A model generated the notes under the pieces. The model worked only from the letters and a program-made list of their open reading frames with translations. It ran no database searches and was not told the origin of the DNA. A program made the translations under genes and the position numbers. This document shows, in pieces, positions 1 to 7,758 of a DNA stretch of 64,000 bases (positions are counted from its first letter, which is position 1; each line of letters starts with the position of its first letter). The stretch is from Candidatus Nitrososphaera gargensis Ga9.2 (lineage in GTDB: Archaea > Thermoproteota > Nitrososphaeria > Nitrososphaerales > Nitrososphaeraceae): positions 1,240,001-1,304,000 of the forward strand of contig NC_018719.1 of assembly GCF_000303155.1 (NCBI RefSeq). Direction: 5' to 3'.

Positions 1-2
1 AA

Positions 3-59
3 ATGTCGTGGCGTTGCGACGAGATTAAGGTGGCTCTTGAAAGGCTGTCAGGCAAATAA
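3..59 (+). CDS. C-terminal end of a gene entering from the left
   Basis: An open frame runs from the window edge to TAA at 57-59 and ends in ...ALERLSGK. Only about 18 residues are visible, so no function can be given. An ATG at 3 lies in this frame but is probably internal. The codons (GAG, AAG, CTG, GGC) suit the local style. Confidence 0.35.
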   Translation: MSWRCDEIKVALERLSGK

Positions 60-100
60 TAAGGTCCGAGATAAGTATGGGCACGTGACCTACATACAAG

Positions 101-115
101 TCCTTTTAAAAAGGA
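101..115. promoter_or_regulatory. Short inverted repeat just before the coiled-coil gene
   Basis: TCCTTTT-A-AAAAGGA is a perfect 7-bp inverted repeat with a 1-nt spacer, ending 3 nt before the ATG at 119. It could be an operator or only a chance AT-rich palindrome. Confidence 0.3.
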
Positions 116-118
116 AAA

Positions 119-976
119 ATGAGTCGTAGTGCAGTGAGCTCTGCCAATATCAAGTGCCCTATCTGTAGCAAGACGCTAGAGACAGCTGAATACGAGCATG
201 TAAAGGAGCAGCTTGGAAAGAGCGTTTCCCAAAAGTATCGCGAACAGCTAAGGAAGGAAAGACAGGAGCATGCCGACAGGCTTGCTCGATTCAAGAAGGA
301 GCAGCAAAAACGCATACAGGCCATGGCAAAAAGGCAGCAAATCGGGAAAAAGTTGTTGCAGAAAAGGCTGAGCGAGCAGGCAAGGGTTAGCAAGGAGCGC
401 TACAAGCGCGGTCTTGTACAGCTCAAGAAGAACTACCAGATGCAGCTTGAGCACTTGCGCGAATTCTACGGCACCCAGAACGCTGCACTCCAGAACGAAC
501 TAAAGGCTTCCTTTGCAAGCCAGCTAGAGGCAATGAAAAAGAACTATGAGAGTCTCTCAGCAAGCAATCAGCAGCAGCTTGAGACTCTACAGAAGTATCT
601 GGAAGACAAGTTGGTGGGCGAATTGAGGGAAAAGGTCAGCCAGCTTGAGCAGGACAAGCTGGCTACTGAGCTACGGCTTGCCGAAGTGGTGCGGCAACTT
701 GATGAACGTAATGCCGAAATCGTGTCAATGAAAGAACGGCTACCCAACATGGATACCTTAACACCCGAAGAACATGAAGTCGATCAGATCACTAGTGAAG
801 CCCCAGAGCAGGCGGCCAACCAAGAGCTGATCAAGATGGTAAGGGAAGTGGCCCAGCAACAGGAGCTTGGCGAACTAAAGGAACTTGAAGAAGGGGGAGA
901 AGAAGATGGCGACCAAGAAGAGGAAAAACACAGGTTCTGGGGATCAAAAGCAGGCAAGAGGTTCGGCCTATTTTAA
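119..976 (+). CDS. Coiled-coil protein with N-terminal CxxC zinc knuckle
   Basis: A 285-residue protein of unknown function. Residues 13-16 are C-P-I-C, followed by a histidine near residue 27, suggesting a small metal-binding knuckle. Residues about 25-215 are rich in K/R/E/Q/L with heptad spacing and should form a long coiled coil. The last 45 residues carry a strongly acidic stretch (EEGGEEDGDQEEE) and then a basic tail ending RFGLF. There is no signal peptide or membrane segment, so it is probably cytosolic. Zinc-knuckle coiled-coil proteins often act as scaffolds or DNA-organising factors, but that is only analogy. An overlapping frame starting at 906 is a shadow of the Lys/Arg-rich tail. 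Confidence 0.85.
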   Translation: MSRSAVSSANIKCPICSKTLETAEYEHVKEQLGKSVSQKYREQLRKERQEHADRLARFKKEQQKRIQAMAKRQQIGKKLLQKRLSEQARVSKERYKRGLVQLKKNYQMQLEHLREFYGTQNAALQNELKASFASQLEAMKKNYESLSASNQQQLETLQKYLEDKLVGELREKVSQLEQDKLATELRLAEVVRQLDERNAEIVSMKERLPNMDTLTPEEHEVDQITSEAPEQAANQELIKMVREVAQQQELGELKELEEGGEEDGDQEEEKHRFWGSKAGKRFGLF

Positions 977-1012
977 GAAAATCTTATCCGTTAGTAACGC
1001 CATAATAACTTC

Positions 1013-1156
1013 ATGCAAGTTTCAATCCCTGTTTCAAAGCAAAAGAGGTCTGTGCTGGCAGGAAATCCTGCGTTCTTGATTCACGCATCGCTCCTTGGCG
1101 GGTTCGTAGCCCTTGTAGGGTACTTTGCAGTAATTGGTTGCCACCACGTGCGCTGA
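1013..1156 (+). CDS. Small single-span membrane protein (47 aa)
   Basis: ATG at 1013 opens a 47-codon frame ending TGA 1154-1156. The first 13 residues are polar and basic (VSKQKRS), then a hydrophobic segment (about residues 20-43, FLIHASLLGGFVALVGYFAVIG) can span the membrane. A TATA-like element (AATCTTATCC, about 979-989) lies about 28 nt before the ATG, the spacing seen for leaderless genes in this window. Codon use matches the neighbours. No family is recognised; comparable tiny membrane proteins are common in ammonia-oxidising archaea. It is supported by promoter spacing and hydrophobicity, not by homology. Confidence 0.5.
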   Translation: MQVSIPVSKQKRSVLAGNPAFLIHASLLGGFVALVGYFAVIGCHHVR

Positions 1157-1195
1157 TCAGAGTATATATAAATAATAACAAAGAGTGGAAAACCC

Positions 1196-2410
1196 ATGAT
1201 AAAGATAGGGCTGATTGGTAAGACAAACACTGGCAAGACGACGTTCTTTAATTCGGCCACCTTGCTGTCTGCTGAGATTTCCAACTACCCGTTTACCACA
1301 AAGCAGCCAGCAATAGGCAACGCGCATGCAATCACACTCTGCGTCCACAAGGAATTCAATGTGCAGGATCAGCCCAAGAACTCGCGATGCATAGACGGCT
1401 GGCGCTTTATCCCTGTTGAGCTAGTGGACCTGCCTGGCCTTATCAAGGGCGCGTGGGAGGGCAAGGGGCTTGGCAACCAGTTCCTCACCATAGCCGCACA
1501 GTCCGACGTGCTGCTCCATATTGTCGACGCATCTGGGAGCATCGACGCATCAGGCAAGATCGCCGAGCCAGGATCGGGAGATCCTATAGCAGACGTCGCA
1601 GACATTGAAGAGGAGCTTGTCATGTGGTACCTGAAGCTCTTGGAGGGGAACCGCGACAAGATATCACACGCCATCAGCACCGGCACGGAAACAGTGCCTG
1701 CCATAACCGAAGTATTTCGCGGCATAGGAGTCAGAGAAGAACATGTCAAGCTGGCCCTTGCACAGAACAACCTGACGGATGTCCCATTTGAAGACTTTGG
1801 GCCACAGGAGAGCAAGGACTTTTGCTGGAGCCTGCGCGATATTTCAAAGCCAACGTTGATCGTGGCCAACAAGGTAGACCTGCCGACAGCTACAGAGAAC
1901 TTTAACAGGCTTCGGGAGGAATACAAGGATGTCATTGTCGTGCCGGCAAGCGCAGACGCAGAACTTACGCTCAGGCGAGCAGAGAGCAAGGGGATAATCC
2001 GCTACCTGCCCGGGGACGAGCGCTTTGAAATAAACGACCAGACAAAGCTCAACGACAAGCAAAAGTGGGCGCTTAACTTCATCAGAAAGGATATCCTTGG
2101 GGAGTACATGCGCACTGGCGTCCAGTTTGCAATAAACGTAGCCGTGTTCAAGCTGCTAAAGATGAATGCCGTCTATCCAGTTGCAGACGCGCAAAAGTTT
2201 TCAGACAAGCACGGCAACGTGCTGCCAGATGTCTACCTAATGAGGTCCGGCTCGACCGTCGAGGACTTGGCGCGTGAGATACACAGCGAGCTGGCAAAGG
2301 GCATACTTTACGCGCTTGACGCTAGAGATGGCCTCAGGCTGCCTACCAACTACCAGCTTAAGGACCGCGATGTGTTGTCGATAGTATCTGCAAGGACAAA
2401 GAAAAAGTAA
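1196..2410 (+). CDS. Obg/YchF-like TRAFAC GTPase with TGS domain
   Basis: A 404-residue P-loop GTPase. Walker A/G1 is GKTNTGKTT (residues 8-16), G3 is DLPG (78-81), and G4 is NKVD (225-228), which is the guanine-specific form; bacterial YchF has a changed G4 and prefers ATP. A TGS-type beta-grasp domain occupies the last 80 or so residues (DVYLMRSGSTVEDLAREIHSE region). Archaeal members of this family are linked to ribosome or translation quality control, and I infer the same here. The start ATG 1196 begins directly with the first beta strand of the G domain. It is followed at 10 nt by a small gene on the same strand. Confidence 0.9.
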   Translation: MIKIGLIGKTNTGKTTFFNSATLLSAEISNYPFTTKQPAIGNAHAITLCVHKEFNVQDQPKNSRCIDGWRFIPVELVDLPGLIKGAWEGKGLGNQFLTIAAQSDVLLHIVDASGSIDASGKIAEPGSGDPIADVADIEEELVMWYLKLLEGNRDKISHAISTGTETVPAITEVFRGIGVREEHVKLALAQNNLTDVPFEDFGPQESKDFCWSLRDISKPTLIVANKVDLPTATENFNRLREEYKDVIVVPASADAELTLRRAESKGIIRYLPGDERFEINDQTKLNDKQKWALNFIRKDILGEYMRTGVQFAINVAVFKLLKMNAVYPVADAQKFSDKHGNVLPDVYLMRSGSTVEDLAREIHSELAKGILYALDARDGLRLPTNYQLKDRDVLSIVSARTKKK

Positions 2411-2419
2411 GTGATCATA

Positions 2420-2644
2420 ATGGCAGACCTGGTGCACCAAATCGAAGGCATACTGCGGAAGGACCCCTCAAGGATGTACTCAAAGGAAGAGATCCTGAAC
2501 CTCCTTGCGCCAATAAAGAAGGACGAAGAGATCGAGCGCCTGCTGGCCGAGCTTGAAGTTTCAAGTTCGCTCAAGGAAAGCAAGTCTGATGTATACGCAA
2601 CTTGCAGGGGCGGTACTGTATACTACAAATGGAACAAGACCTAG
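2420..2644 (+). CDS. Small winged-helix-like protein
   Basis: A 74-residue protein starting at ATG 2420, 9 nt after the GTPase stop (an in-frame GTG at 2411 is less likely). The sequence suggests helices with a YSKEEILNLL helix-turn-helix opening and ends in a beta-wing-like GGTVYYKW. It resembles the small protein at 10854, which ends GGTTYYR. It is probably co-transcribed with the GTPase. Its last four bases overlap the convergent regulator downstream. A DNA-binding role is inferred from fold-like features only. Confidence 0.65.
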   Translation: MADLVHQIEGILRKDPSRMYSKEEILNLLAPIKKDEEIERLLAELEVSSSLKESKSDVYATCRGGTVYYKWNKT

Positions 2645-2916
2645 TCTTCTTCTTCCTGCGGAAAGACTGCGATACTCTTCAAGGAAGAATAGATTGACAG
2701 GTACCTCATGCCTTTTTCGGTGGTTCTGTAGGCCACGTGCCTCTTGTCCTCGTCTGCTAGCTCTGTTATCAGCTTCTTCTCTATCAGGACATCGAGGTAC
2801 TGCCTCAGCTGGCCGCTTGTAAGGTTGGCGCGAGTGAGAAGTTTTGTCTTTGTTATGCCGCCGTTAGCAGCTTCCAGAATAATGGCCATGATGTCTGGCC
2901 TGCTACGGTTCTTCAC
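2641..2916 (-). CDS. Winged-helix transcriptional regulator (HTH_45-like)
   Basis: About 91 residues. The motif KTKLLTRANLTSGQLRQYLD followed by a second basic helix and YRTTEKGMRYL is the typical archaeal HTH_45/PadR-like winged helix, with an acidic tail QEEED. The reading frame extends up to an ATG at 2949, but a TATA-like box (GATTTATATCG, centred near 2942) lies about 26 nt before a GTG at 2916, so I prefer the GTG start beginning KNRSRPDIM. It is divergent from birA and convergent, with 4-bp overlap, to the gene before it. The target is unknown. Confidence 0.8.
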   Translation of the reverse strand: MKNRSRPDIMAIILEAANGGITKTKLLTRANLTSGQLRQYLDVLIEKKLITELADEDKRHVAYRTTEKGMRYLSIYSSLKSIAVFPQEEED

Positions 2917-3027
2917 AGAGAGGAAAAGACATCTGACGATATAAATCATAATTGAAGCAAGTTAGCAGACAAGCTAGTGGAATTAGTTTGATCAGTATAT
3001 TACCTGCTGCTGTGCCATAATGCCCAA

Positions 3028-4002
3028 ATGCCACAGCCTGAAGCATTCGTTTCGCTGCTCAGGTCCGAGCCCGGCTATATCTCCGGTCAGGCACTTGCAA
3101 AAAAGGCCGGCATCTCAAGGAGCGCTGTATGGAAGCAGATAAGGATGCTCCGCAGGTATGGCTATACAATCGAATCCAGGCACGGACTGGGCTATAGGCT
3201 TGCTGGCCAGACGGACCTTCCTGTTCCCTGGGAGCTGGCAAGGGTTCTTCGCACTTCATTTATTGGCAAGCACGTCGTCTACAAAGAGACAACTGACTCG
3301 ACCCAAAATATTGCAATTTCACTTGCAGACAGGTCCGACTCGCACGGCACCGTAGTAATTGCAGAGCAGCAAAAAAGCGGGCGAGGCAGGCAAAAGAGAA
3401 AATGGCTGTCGCCAAAGGGAGGCATATGGCTATCTGTGGTATTGAAGCCGGGCATACCCACTGCCAAAATAACGCTCCTACCGTTTGTAGCGGCGCTTGC
3501 AGTGTGCGACGCAATAAAGAATGCAACAGGGCTTGATGCGCGGCTAAAATGGCCAAACGATGTCATGATCTCGGGCAAGAAGGTGGCCGGCATACTGCTT
3601 GACATCAGCGCAGAGGCGGATCAGATCAACTATGCAGTGATTGGCATAGGCATAAACGCAAACGTTGACTCTGCGGCAATCTCGGCGCGCCTTGACGGGA
3701 CAAAGATCACTTCAATAAGTGATGAGCTTGGGCACAGCACAAGCAGGTTGGATCTTACAAGGTCGCTGCTTGAGAATCTTGAGCACTATTACTTGGAGAT
3801 GGAGCAGCAAGGTGTGGGCACAATTCTGCAAAAATGGAAGAAGCGATCCGACATGCTGGGCCGCAAAGTCGCAGTGGTGCAGAACAACAATAAGATAATT
3901 CAAGGCATGGCTACAGACATTAACGATGACGGGTCGCTTTTGCTCAAGACAGATGTGGGCGACGTAAATGTTGTTTCTGGCGACATACATGTCAGATACT
4001 AG
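3028..4002 (+). CDS. birA: Biotin--protein ligase (BirA) with N-terminal HTH
   Basis: A 324-residue protein that activates biotin with ATP and attaches it to the biotin carrier protein of acyl-CoA carboxylase, the key carboxylase of the 3-hydroxypropionate/4-hydroxybutyrate cycle in these archaea. Residues about 5-60 form a helix-turn-helix (ISGQALAKKAGISRSAVWKQ). The catalytic core carries GRGRQKRKW (118-126), the biotinyl-AMP loop, and KWPNDVMISGKKVAGIL (about 169-185). The C-terminal SH3-like domain ends VVSGDIHVRY. A TATA-like box (AGTATATTACC, about 2993-3003) sits about 30 nt upstream of ATG 3028. The HTH suggests that it may also repress transcription, as bacterial BirA does. Confidence 0.95.
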   Translation: MPQPEAFVSLLRSEPGYISGQALAKKAGISRSAVWKQIRMLRRYGYTIESRHGLGYRLAGQTDLPVPWELARVLRTSFIGKHVVYKETTDSTQNIAISLADRSDSHGTVVIAEQQKSGRGRQKRKWLSPKGGIWLSVVLKPGIPTAKITLLPFVAALAVCDAIKNATGLDARLKWPNDVMISGKKVAGILLDISAEADQINYAVIGIGINANVDSAAISARLDGTKITSISDELGHSTSRLDLTRSLLENLEHYYLEMEQQGVGTILQKWKKRSDMLGRKVAVVQNNNKIIQGMATDINDDGSLLLKTDVGDVNVVSGDIHVRY

Positions 4003-4011
4003 CACGTAAAA

Positions 4012-5361
4012 TCAAGGCGCTTTGCATACTATCGCAATATCGTTTACGTTGGTACCGGTATATCCAGTGAAAATAAGAGAGCGCAACCTCTTGAAGGCAT
4101 GATAGCTATCATGGTTGTCGAGATACTTTTTCAGATTCATCTTTTTGGCATTGGTGATTGTCTTTGGCGACACTAGTGCGCCAGCCGCATCAGAGTTGCC
4201 GTCGATGCCATCCGTCCCCATGAACGCTGCCGCAACATCATGCTGCCGTCGCAGCTCCATCATATACGCCATGGCTGCTTCTTGGTTCCTGCCGCCAGTG
4301 CCGCTCTTGGATTTGTTCAACCTGACGATGGTTTCGCCGCCAGTCACTATGGCGAAAGGCTTGCTATTACTAAGGTCTGATGCAAGCCGTGCTAGAAATG
4401 TGCCAAAATCTCTGGCTTCTCCGTCAAATTCTGATCCAAGGTGTACTGCCTGCACTTTGCGTTTCTTCAGATAACTGATCGCGCTTGTACATGCGATAGT
4501 ATTGTTGCCGATCAGCATGTTGTGGACATGGGAAAACACTGGATCCTGTGGCTTGGGCGTTTCTTCAATATTTCCCTTGGCACCATCAGCAATATGTGCA
4601 AGCGCGGCATCTGGATCCTTGATGCGGTATTTCTTTAGTATTTTCAGAGCATCTGCAAAGGTGGATCTATCAGCACAGGTTGGGCCTGAAGCGATCACCT
4701 CAAGATCATCGCCTACTACATCAGACAGAATCAATGAAACAACGGTGCATGCACCATCGATGTGACGCAGCAGCTGACCTCCCTTGACGGCAGACAGGTG
4801 CTTGCGTACAGCATTGATCTCGTGAATGGATGCGCCTGAGCGCATGAGCAGGTTTGTGATCTTCTGCTTGTTGGCCAGAGAAACGCCGGGCGCAGGGAGC
4901 GGCATTAGTGCCGAGCCGCCGCCCGAGATCAGGACAAAGATCAGATCGTTTTTCTGCACTTTCTTCAGAACATTTAGGATCTTTTTTGTGCCTTCCATGC
5001 CGGATCTATCGGGCACCGGGTGCGATGCATATGTGATTGAGATTCCTTTGATCTTTGCCTTGATGCCATAAGGAACAGTGATCGCGCCGCCAGCCATTCT
5101 GTCCTGCAACATTGGGACAAGGGCGCCTGCCATGCCTGCTGTGGCCTTGCCTGCGCCGACGATATATACGCGGTCGAAGTTCCGCAATCTGATGATCTTG
5201 CCGTTAATGTCGCGCACAGATAGTTCCTTTTCAAATTTTACTGCATGCTTTACAAGGGCCGCAGGCATGACGCTGTCAACAGCGGCTTCTAGGGCTCCAA
5301 GGACCAAGTGGGATGACCTGTCGCTGTGGAAGGTGGTCAGCTCGCGTTTGTTCGTAATCAA
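4012..5361 (-). CDS. Glycerate 2-kinase (MOFRL family)
   Basis: A 449-residue protein of the DUF4147 plus MOFRL glycerate kinase family, which phosphorylates D-glycerate with ATP to 2-phosphoglycerate. Visible motifs are VYIVGAGKATAGMAGAL near residue 68, the glycine-rich LISGGGSALMPLPAPG near 143, and GTGGRNQEAAMAYM with GTDGIDGNSDAAGAL in the MOFRL half. The start is TTG at 5361, placed immediately after an in-frame TGA of a 36-codon leader frame. It is two genes from mannosylglycerate synthesis (mpgS), so it could recycle glycerate released from that solute; this is inference. It is convergent with birA with a 9-nt gap. Confidence 0.9.
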   Translation of the reverse strand: MITNKRELTTFHSDRSSHLVLGALEAAVDSVMPAALVKHAVKFEKELSVRDINGKIIRLRNFDRVYIVGAGKATAGMAGALVPMLQDRMAGGAITVPYGIKAKIKGISITYASHPVPDRSGMEGTKKILNVLKKVQKNDLIFVLISGGGSALMPLPAPGVSLANKQKITNLLMRSGASIHEINAVRKHLSAVKGGQLLRHIDGACTVVSLILSDVVGDDLEVIASGPTCADRSTFADALKILKKYRIKDPDAALAHIADGAKGNIEETPKPQDPVFSHVHNMLIGNNTIACTSAISYLKKRKVQAVHLGSEFDGEARDFGTFLARLASDLSNSKPFAIVTGGETIVRLNKSKSGTGGRNQEAAMAYMMELRRQHDVAAAFMGTDGIDGNSDAAGALVSPKTITNAKKMNLKKYLDNHDSYHAFKRLRSLIFTGYTGTNVNDIAIVCKAP

Positions 5362-5472
5362 TCACTTGACAAGAGCTTGCGGCCTTAATTTTCTTTTAGA
5401 CGGTGAATATCTTTTCCTCACACTATCTTGTTCCTTTGCAAAAAGAGTCCCATTACGCAGTTCATCCGTCAC
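5362..5472 (-). CDS. Possible 36-aa leader peptide before glycerate kinase
   Basis: GTG at 5472 lies about 22-25 nt after a TATA-like box (ACTATTATAACG, 5489-5500, minus strand), the leaderless spacing used elsewhere. It opens a basic 36-residue frame (M-T-D-E-L-R-N ... R-P-Q-A-L-V-K) that ends TGA at 5362-5364. The next codon, in the same frame, is the TTG start of the kinase. The mRNA start predicted from the TATA box would make this the first translated frame. It could be a leader peptide, or a kinase N-terminus cut by a stop. Confidence 0.4.
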   Translation of the reverse strand: MTDELRNGTLFAKEQDSVRKRYSPSKRKLRPQALVK

Positions 5473-5591
5473 AACATACTAAAGCCGCGTTATAATAGTT
5501 CGTTTTGTTCTAGCAGTCAGACAGGGTAGCGAAGAATAATGATTGGCTGCAATATTTATACTAAATATGTTGAAGTATACCTTTCCGTAAT

Positions 5592-5798
5592 CTATATTCT
5601 GTTTTTCTTTATCGTGTAGAGGCAAAAGTCGCATTCTTCGCATACGTAGTAAAGGTTGTCAAAGTCGGAACACAACACCATGCTATCATGGCAACGCGGA
5701 CATTCTATTTCGTGTTCCAGAAATTCTACCTGCTTCTCTTCCTCTTGGATGGCCGTATTCTCTGCAATTACCTTTTCTGCTTCCAGTTTTGGTTCCAT
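5592..5798 (-). CDS. Small zinc-ribbon protein
   Basis: A 68-residue protein starting MEPKLEAEKV. It has an acidic helical N-terminal half and a C-terminal C4 ribbon: CPRC ... CEECDFC with YYV between, near residues 36-60. The frame runs on upstream to a TTG at 5897 with extra cysteines, but a TATA-like box (CCTTAAAAAC, minus strand, near 5825) lies about 26 nt before ATG 5798, so I use the shorter form. A nucleic-acid or protein-binding zinc ribbon is likely; the partner is unknown. Confidence 0.65.
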   Translation of the reverse strand: MEPKLEAEKVIAENTAIQEEEKQVEFLEHEIECPRCHDSMVLCSDFDNLYYVCEECDFCLYTIKKNRI

Positions 5799-6022
5799 GA
5801 AAGCAGTATCTTGGCAGTTGTTTTTAAGGTCTGGAACACCCAAAGGGGAGGGGGTATCCGTCTGGCAGCATGCCAGACAAGATGCACAAACCTGCAAATT
5901 CTGGATAGCCTTAAGATGCCTTTTTACCTTTCATATACACTCTAGCAATTATTTTATCAAAAAATGATTTGGACATTGTAGATTTTCGCTGGACAAGGTT
6001 AATCTGGCGATTTTGCAGAAAT

Positions 6023-6367
6023 ATGCGCGCTTTTCTAATGGTGGCTGATCTAAAATTCAAAGGCGGTGTCGGCAAGCGCGGGCTGATGTTCGTGCCCTAC
6101 TACGGCCGGTCACGTGCGTTCATCGCAAACTATAGCTCGTGGCGGAAATACAGCAGGGAAGGCAAGATAGCCGAAGTGGCCTCATCGCTTTTGAGTCATG
6201 AGACGCTACACATTGCAATAAACAAGTTTTCGCTCAGTGCATCAGCAAACCTTGACAACCTCTTTGGTAGGTCGAACAGCTGGGAGCGCTATCATCATGG
6301 TCTTGGCGATCTGGACAGGGTTCATCGGCATTCTACGGGCAAGTATGCAAGGAAACACAGGCAGTAG
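6023..6367 (+). CDS. Small HExxH protein, unknown family
   Basis: About 114 residues from ATG 6023 (a second ATG at 6038 is possible). A TATA-like AGGTTAATC near 6000 fits the first. The centre contains LLSHETLHIAINKF, a HExxH motif as in zinc peptidases, in a predicted helix. The C-terminal tail is rich in His and Arg (YHHGLGDLDRVHRH). A protein at 57592-57915 carries nearly the same motif, LISHESIHVVIKKF, at a similar position. The protein is much smaller than known HExxH peptidases, so catalysis is unproven; a metal-binding role is plausible. Confidence 0.7.
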   Translation: MRAFLMVADLKFKGGVGKRGLMFVPYYGRSRAFIANYSSWRKYSREGKIAEVASSLLSHETLHIAINKFSLSASANLDNLFGRSNSWERYHHGLGDLDRVHRHSTGKYARKHRQ

Positions 6368-6381
6368 TAATAATAGCATAT

Positions 6382-7572
6382 CTACCTTAGGCCGATCCTC
6401 AGAAATGTGTTTGCCTTTTCCCTGACTCCCTTTTCAAATTCCGGCATATGTATCGCATTGATGGGCTCGAGCATATGGTATTTCTTGCTGTAATCGATCC
6501 TTTTCTTTGTCATCTGCTTCAGCTGGTCCTGCAGCGCCTTCTTTAAATCCGGGGTACAGATCTTGCTCCCAAAGATCGTGGCAAGCGACGCTTCGAGCAT
6601 TTCATTCAGGTGTGCCATGCCCTTGTCTTCGTGGAAGTGCGGGTTGCGAGTCTCTATCTGGAATATCTCGACGCCCTTGTCAACTATTTGCGGATATTCC
6701 GAAGGCATCAGCCCTCCAAATTTTTCTAGTATGTCGATAAGTTCGCGTGTCTCTATCGAGTAGCCGCTGGTGTAGTGCAGGCACTCTGCAAGTGGCATCG
6801 ACAGTGCGTGCTCGCCGGCGTTGCCGGTCTTGATGACTTCGGTTTCAAAGCCAGTTATGGCCGCTAAAAGGGCGTTGAGGTTCCTATTGGTGATCTCCGA
6901 TACCCTGCCCCACTTTGAGAACTGGAGCGCGTTGTTCCTGACCTTTGGCTTGAACACCCACGACACCCTCACGTTGCAGTAAGGCGTGGTCGACATGCCA
7001 AAACCGGCTGCAAATATCTTGACGTATTCATTGACCGCGCCGGGGACATAGTTGTCACTGTCAATGAACCCGACATAGTCCTTGTGGTACATCTTTGCTG
7101 CAAGGAGGCCGATTATCATGCCTTCGGCCTTGCCGCTCCTTATGTTGCCCTCAGAGTCTAAGATAGAGTCGTAGCCGGTTTTCTTGAAGACTTCTGCAAG
7201 CCCCGAGTCCTGCTGGTGCACTATTATCATGCGCTTATCCATGAACCGGCTAAGCTGCCTGACGGCCTCTGACTCCATTGCAAACCTGTCCACGGGGCTC
7301 CTTGAGCTGTTGGAGACTATTATGACGAGGCATTCGTTTGGTATGCCGCTGAGTACGCCTTCAAGCAGCTTTAATTTTTCGTTCTTTATCGGGATGACGA
7401 TAGCAAGATCATGCATAATATTTGAAATTTCATCATAATCAAATTTCCTGACGGTCTGGTGTGACGACTGGAAACCTTTGGATTTTCCAGAATCGAGCTC
7501 ATAAATGCGCTGCACTGCATGGATGCTGACCGTGCCTAGCCGTTCGGTGTATCTTGGAAAATCGAGCTTCAT
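6382..7572 (-). CDS. mpgS: Mannosyl-3-phosphoglycerate synthase
   Basis: A 396-residue family-55 glycosyltransferase. It joins GDP-mannose and 3-phosphoglycerate to mannosyl-3-phosphoglycerate, the precursor of the compatible solute mannosylglycerate. Supporting motifs are the conserved N-terminus MKLDFPRYTERLG, LAIVIPIKNE, IIVSNSSRSP, the GFIDSDNYVPG metal-binding DxD region, and GNAGEHALSMPLAE. ATG 7572 is chosen because it matches the family N-terminus and a TATA-like box (7593-7602) lies 25 nt upstream. The phosphatase for the second step is not adjacent. It is divergent from a large glycosidase. Confidence 0.93.
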   Translation of the reverse strand: MKLDFPRYTERLGTVSIHAVQRIYELDSGKSKGFQSSHQTVRKFDYDEISNIMHDLAIVIPIKNEKLKLLEGVLSGIPNECLVIIVSNSSRSPVDRFAMESEAVRQLSRFMDKRMIIVHQQDSGLAEVFKKTGYDSILDSEGNIRSGKAEGMIIGLLAAKMYHKDYVGFIDSDNYVPGAVNEYVKIFAAGFGMSTTPYCNVRVSWVFKPKVRNNALQFSKWGRVSEITNRNLNALLAAITGFETEVIKTGNAGEHALSMPLAECLHYTSGYSIETRELIDILEKFGGLMPSEYPQIVDKGVEIFQIETRNPHFHEDKGMAHLNEMLEASLATIFGSKICTPDLKKALQDQLKQMTKKRIDYSKKYHMLEPINAIHMPEFEKGVREKANTFLRIGLR

Positions 7573-7592
7573 TGCATATGGTAAAAGGTGAT

Positions 7593-7602
7593 CGTATAAA
7601 AT
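7593..7602 (-). promoter_or_regulatory. TATA-like promoter of mpgS
   Basis: ATTTTATACG on the minus strand, centred 25 nt upstream of ATG 7572. It decides the start 96 nt inside the longest frame. Confidence 0.55.
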
Positions 7603-7758
7603 ATTTTGGCAATTAAAAGTATAGAGATTGCAAAAATCTTTAAAACAGATGTCTGGATATTCTGTCAAATTTAGGGTGTATTAAAAATAGCCAGAACGCT
7701 TGACAGCATCCATACAGCCCTTTCCTATGTCAAAGGAAGCCTGCAAAACGTAATAATT

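Noticed and set aside
885-1079. Basic 64-codon frame on + strand
   Set aside because: Overlaps the acidic/basic tail of the coiled-coil gene out of frame. The downstream part conflicts with the better supported 47-codon gene at 1013.
1061-1160. GGTTCG-containing stretch resembling a tRNA T-loop
   Set aside because: No acceptor stem, anticodon arm or D-arm can be drawn on either strand. The region is explained by the small membrane protein gene.
1369-1989. 206-codon minus-strand frame inside the GTPase
   Set aside because: Antisense shadow of a clearly conserved GTPase; Ser/Arg/Pro-rich low-complexity translation.
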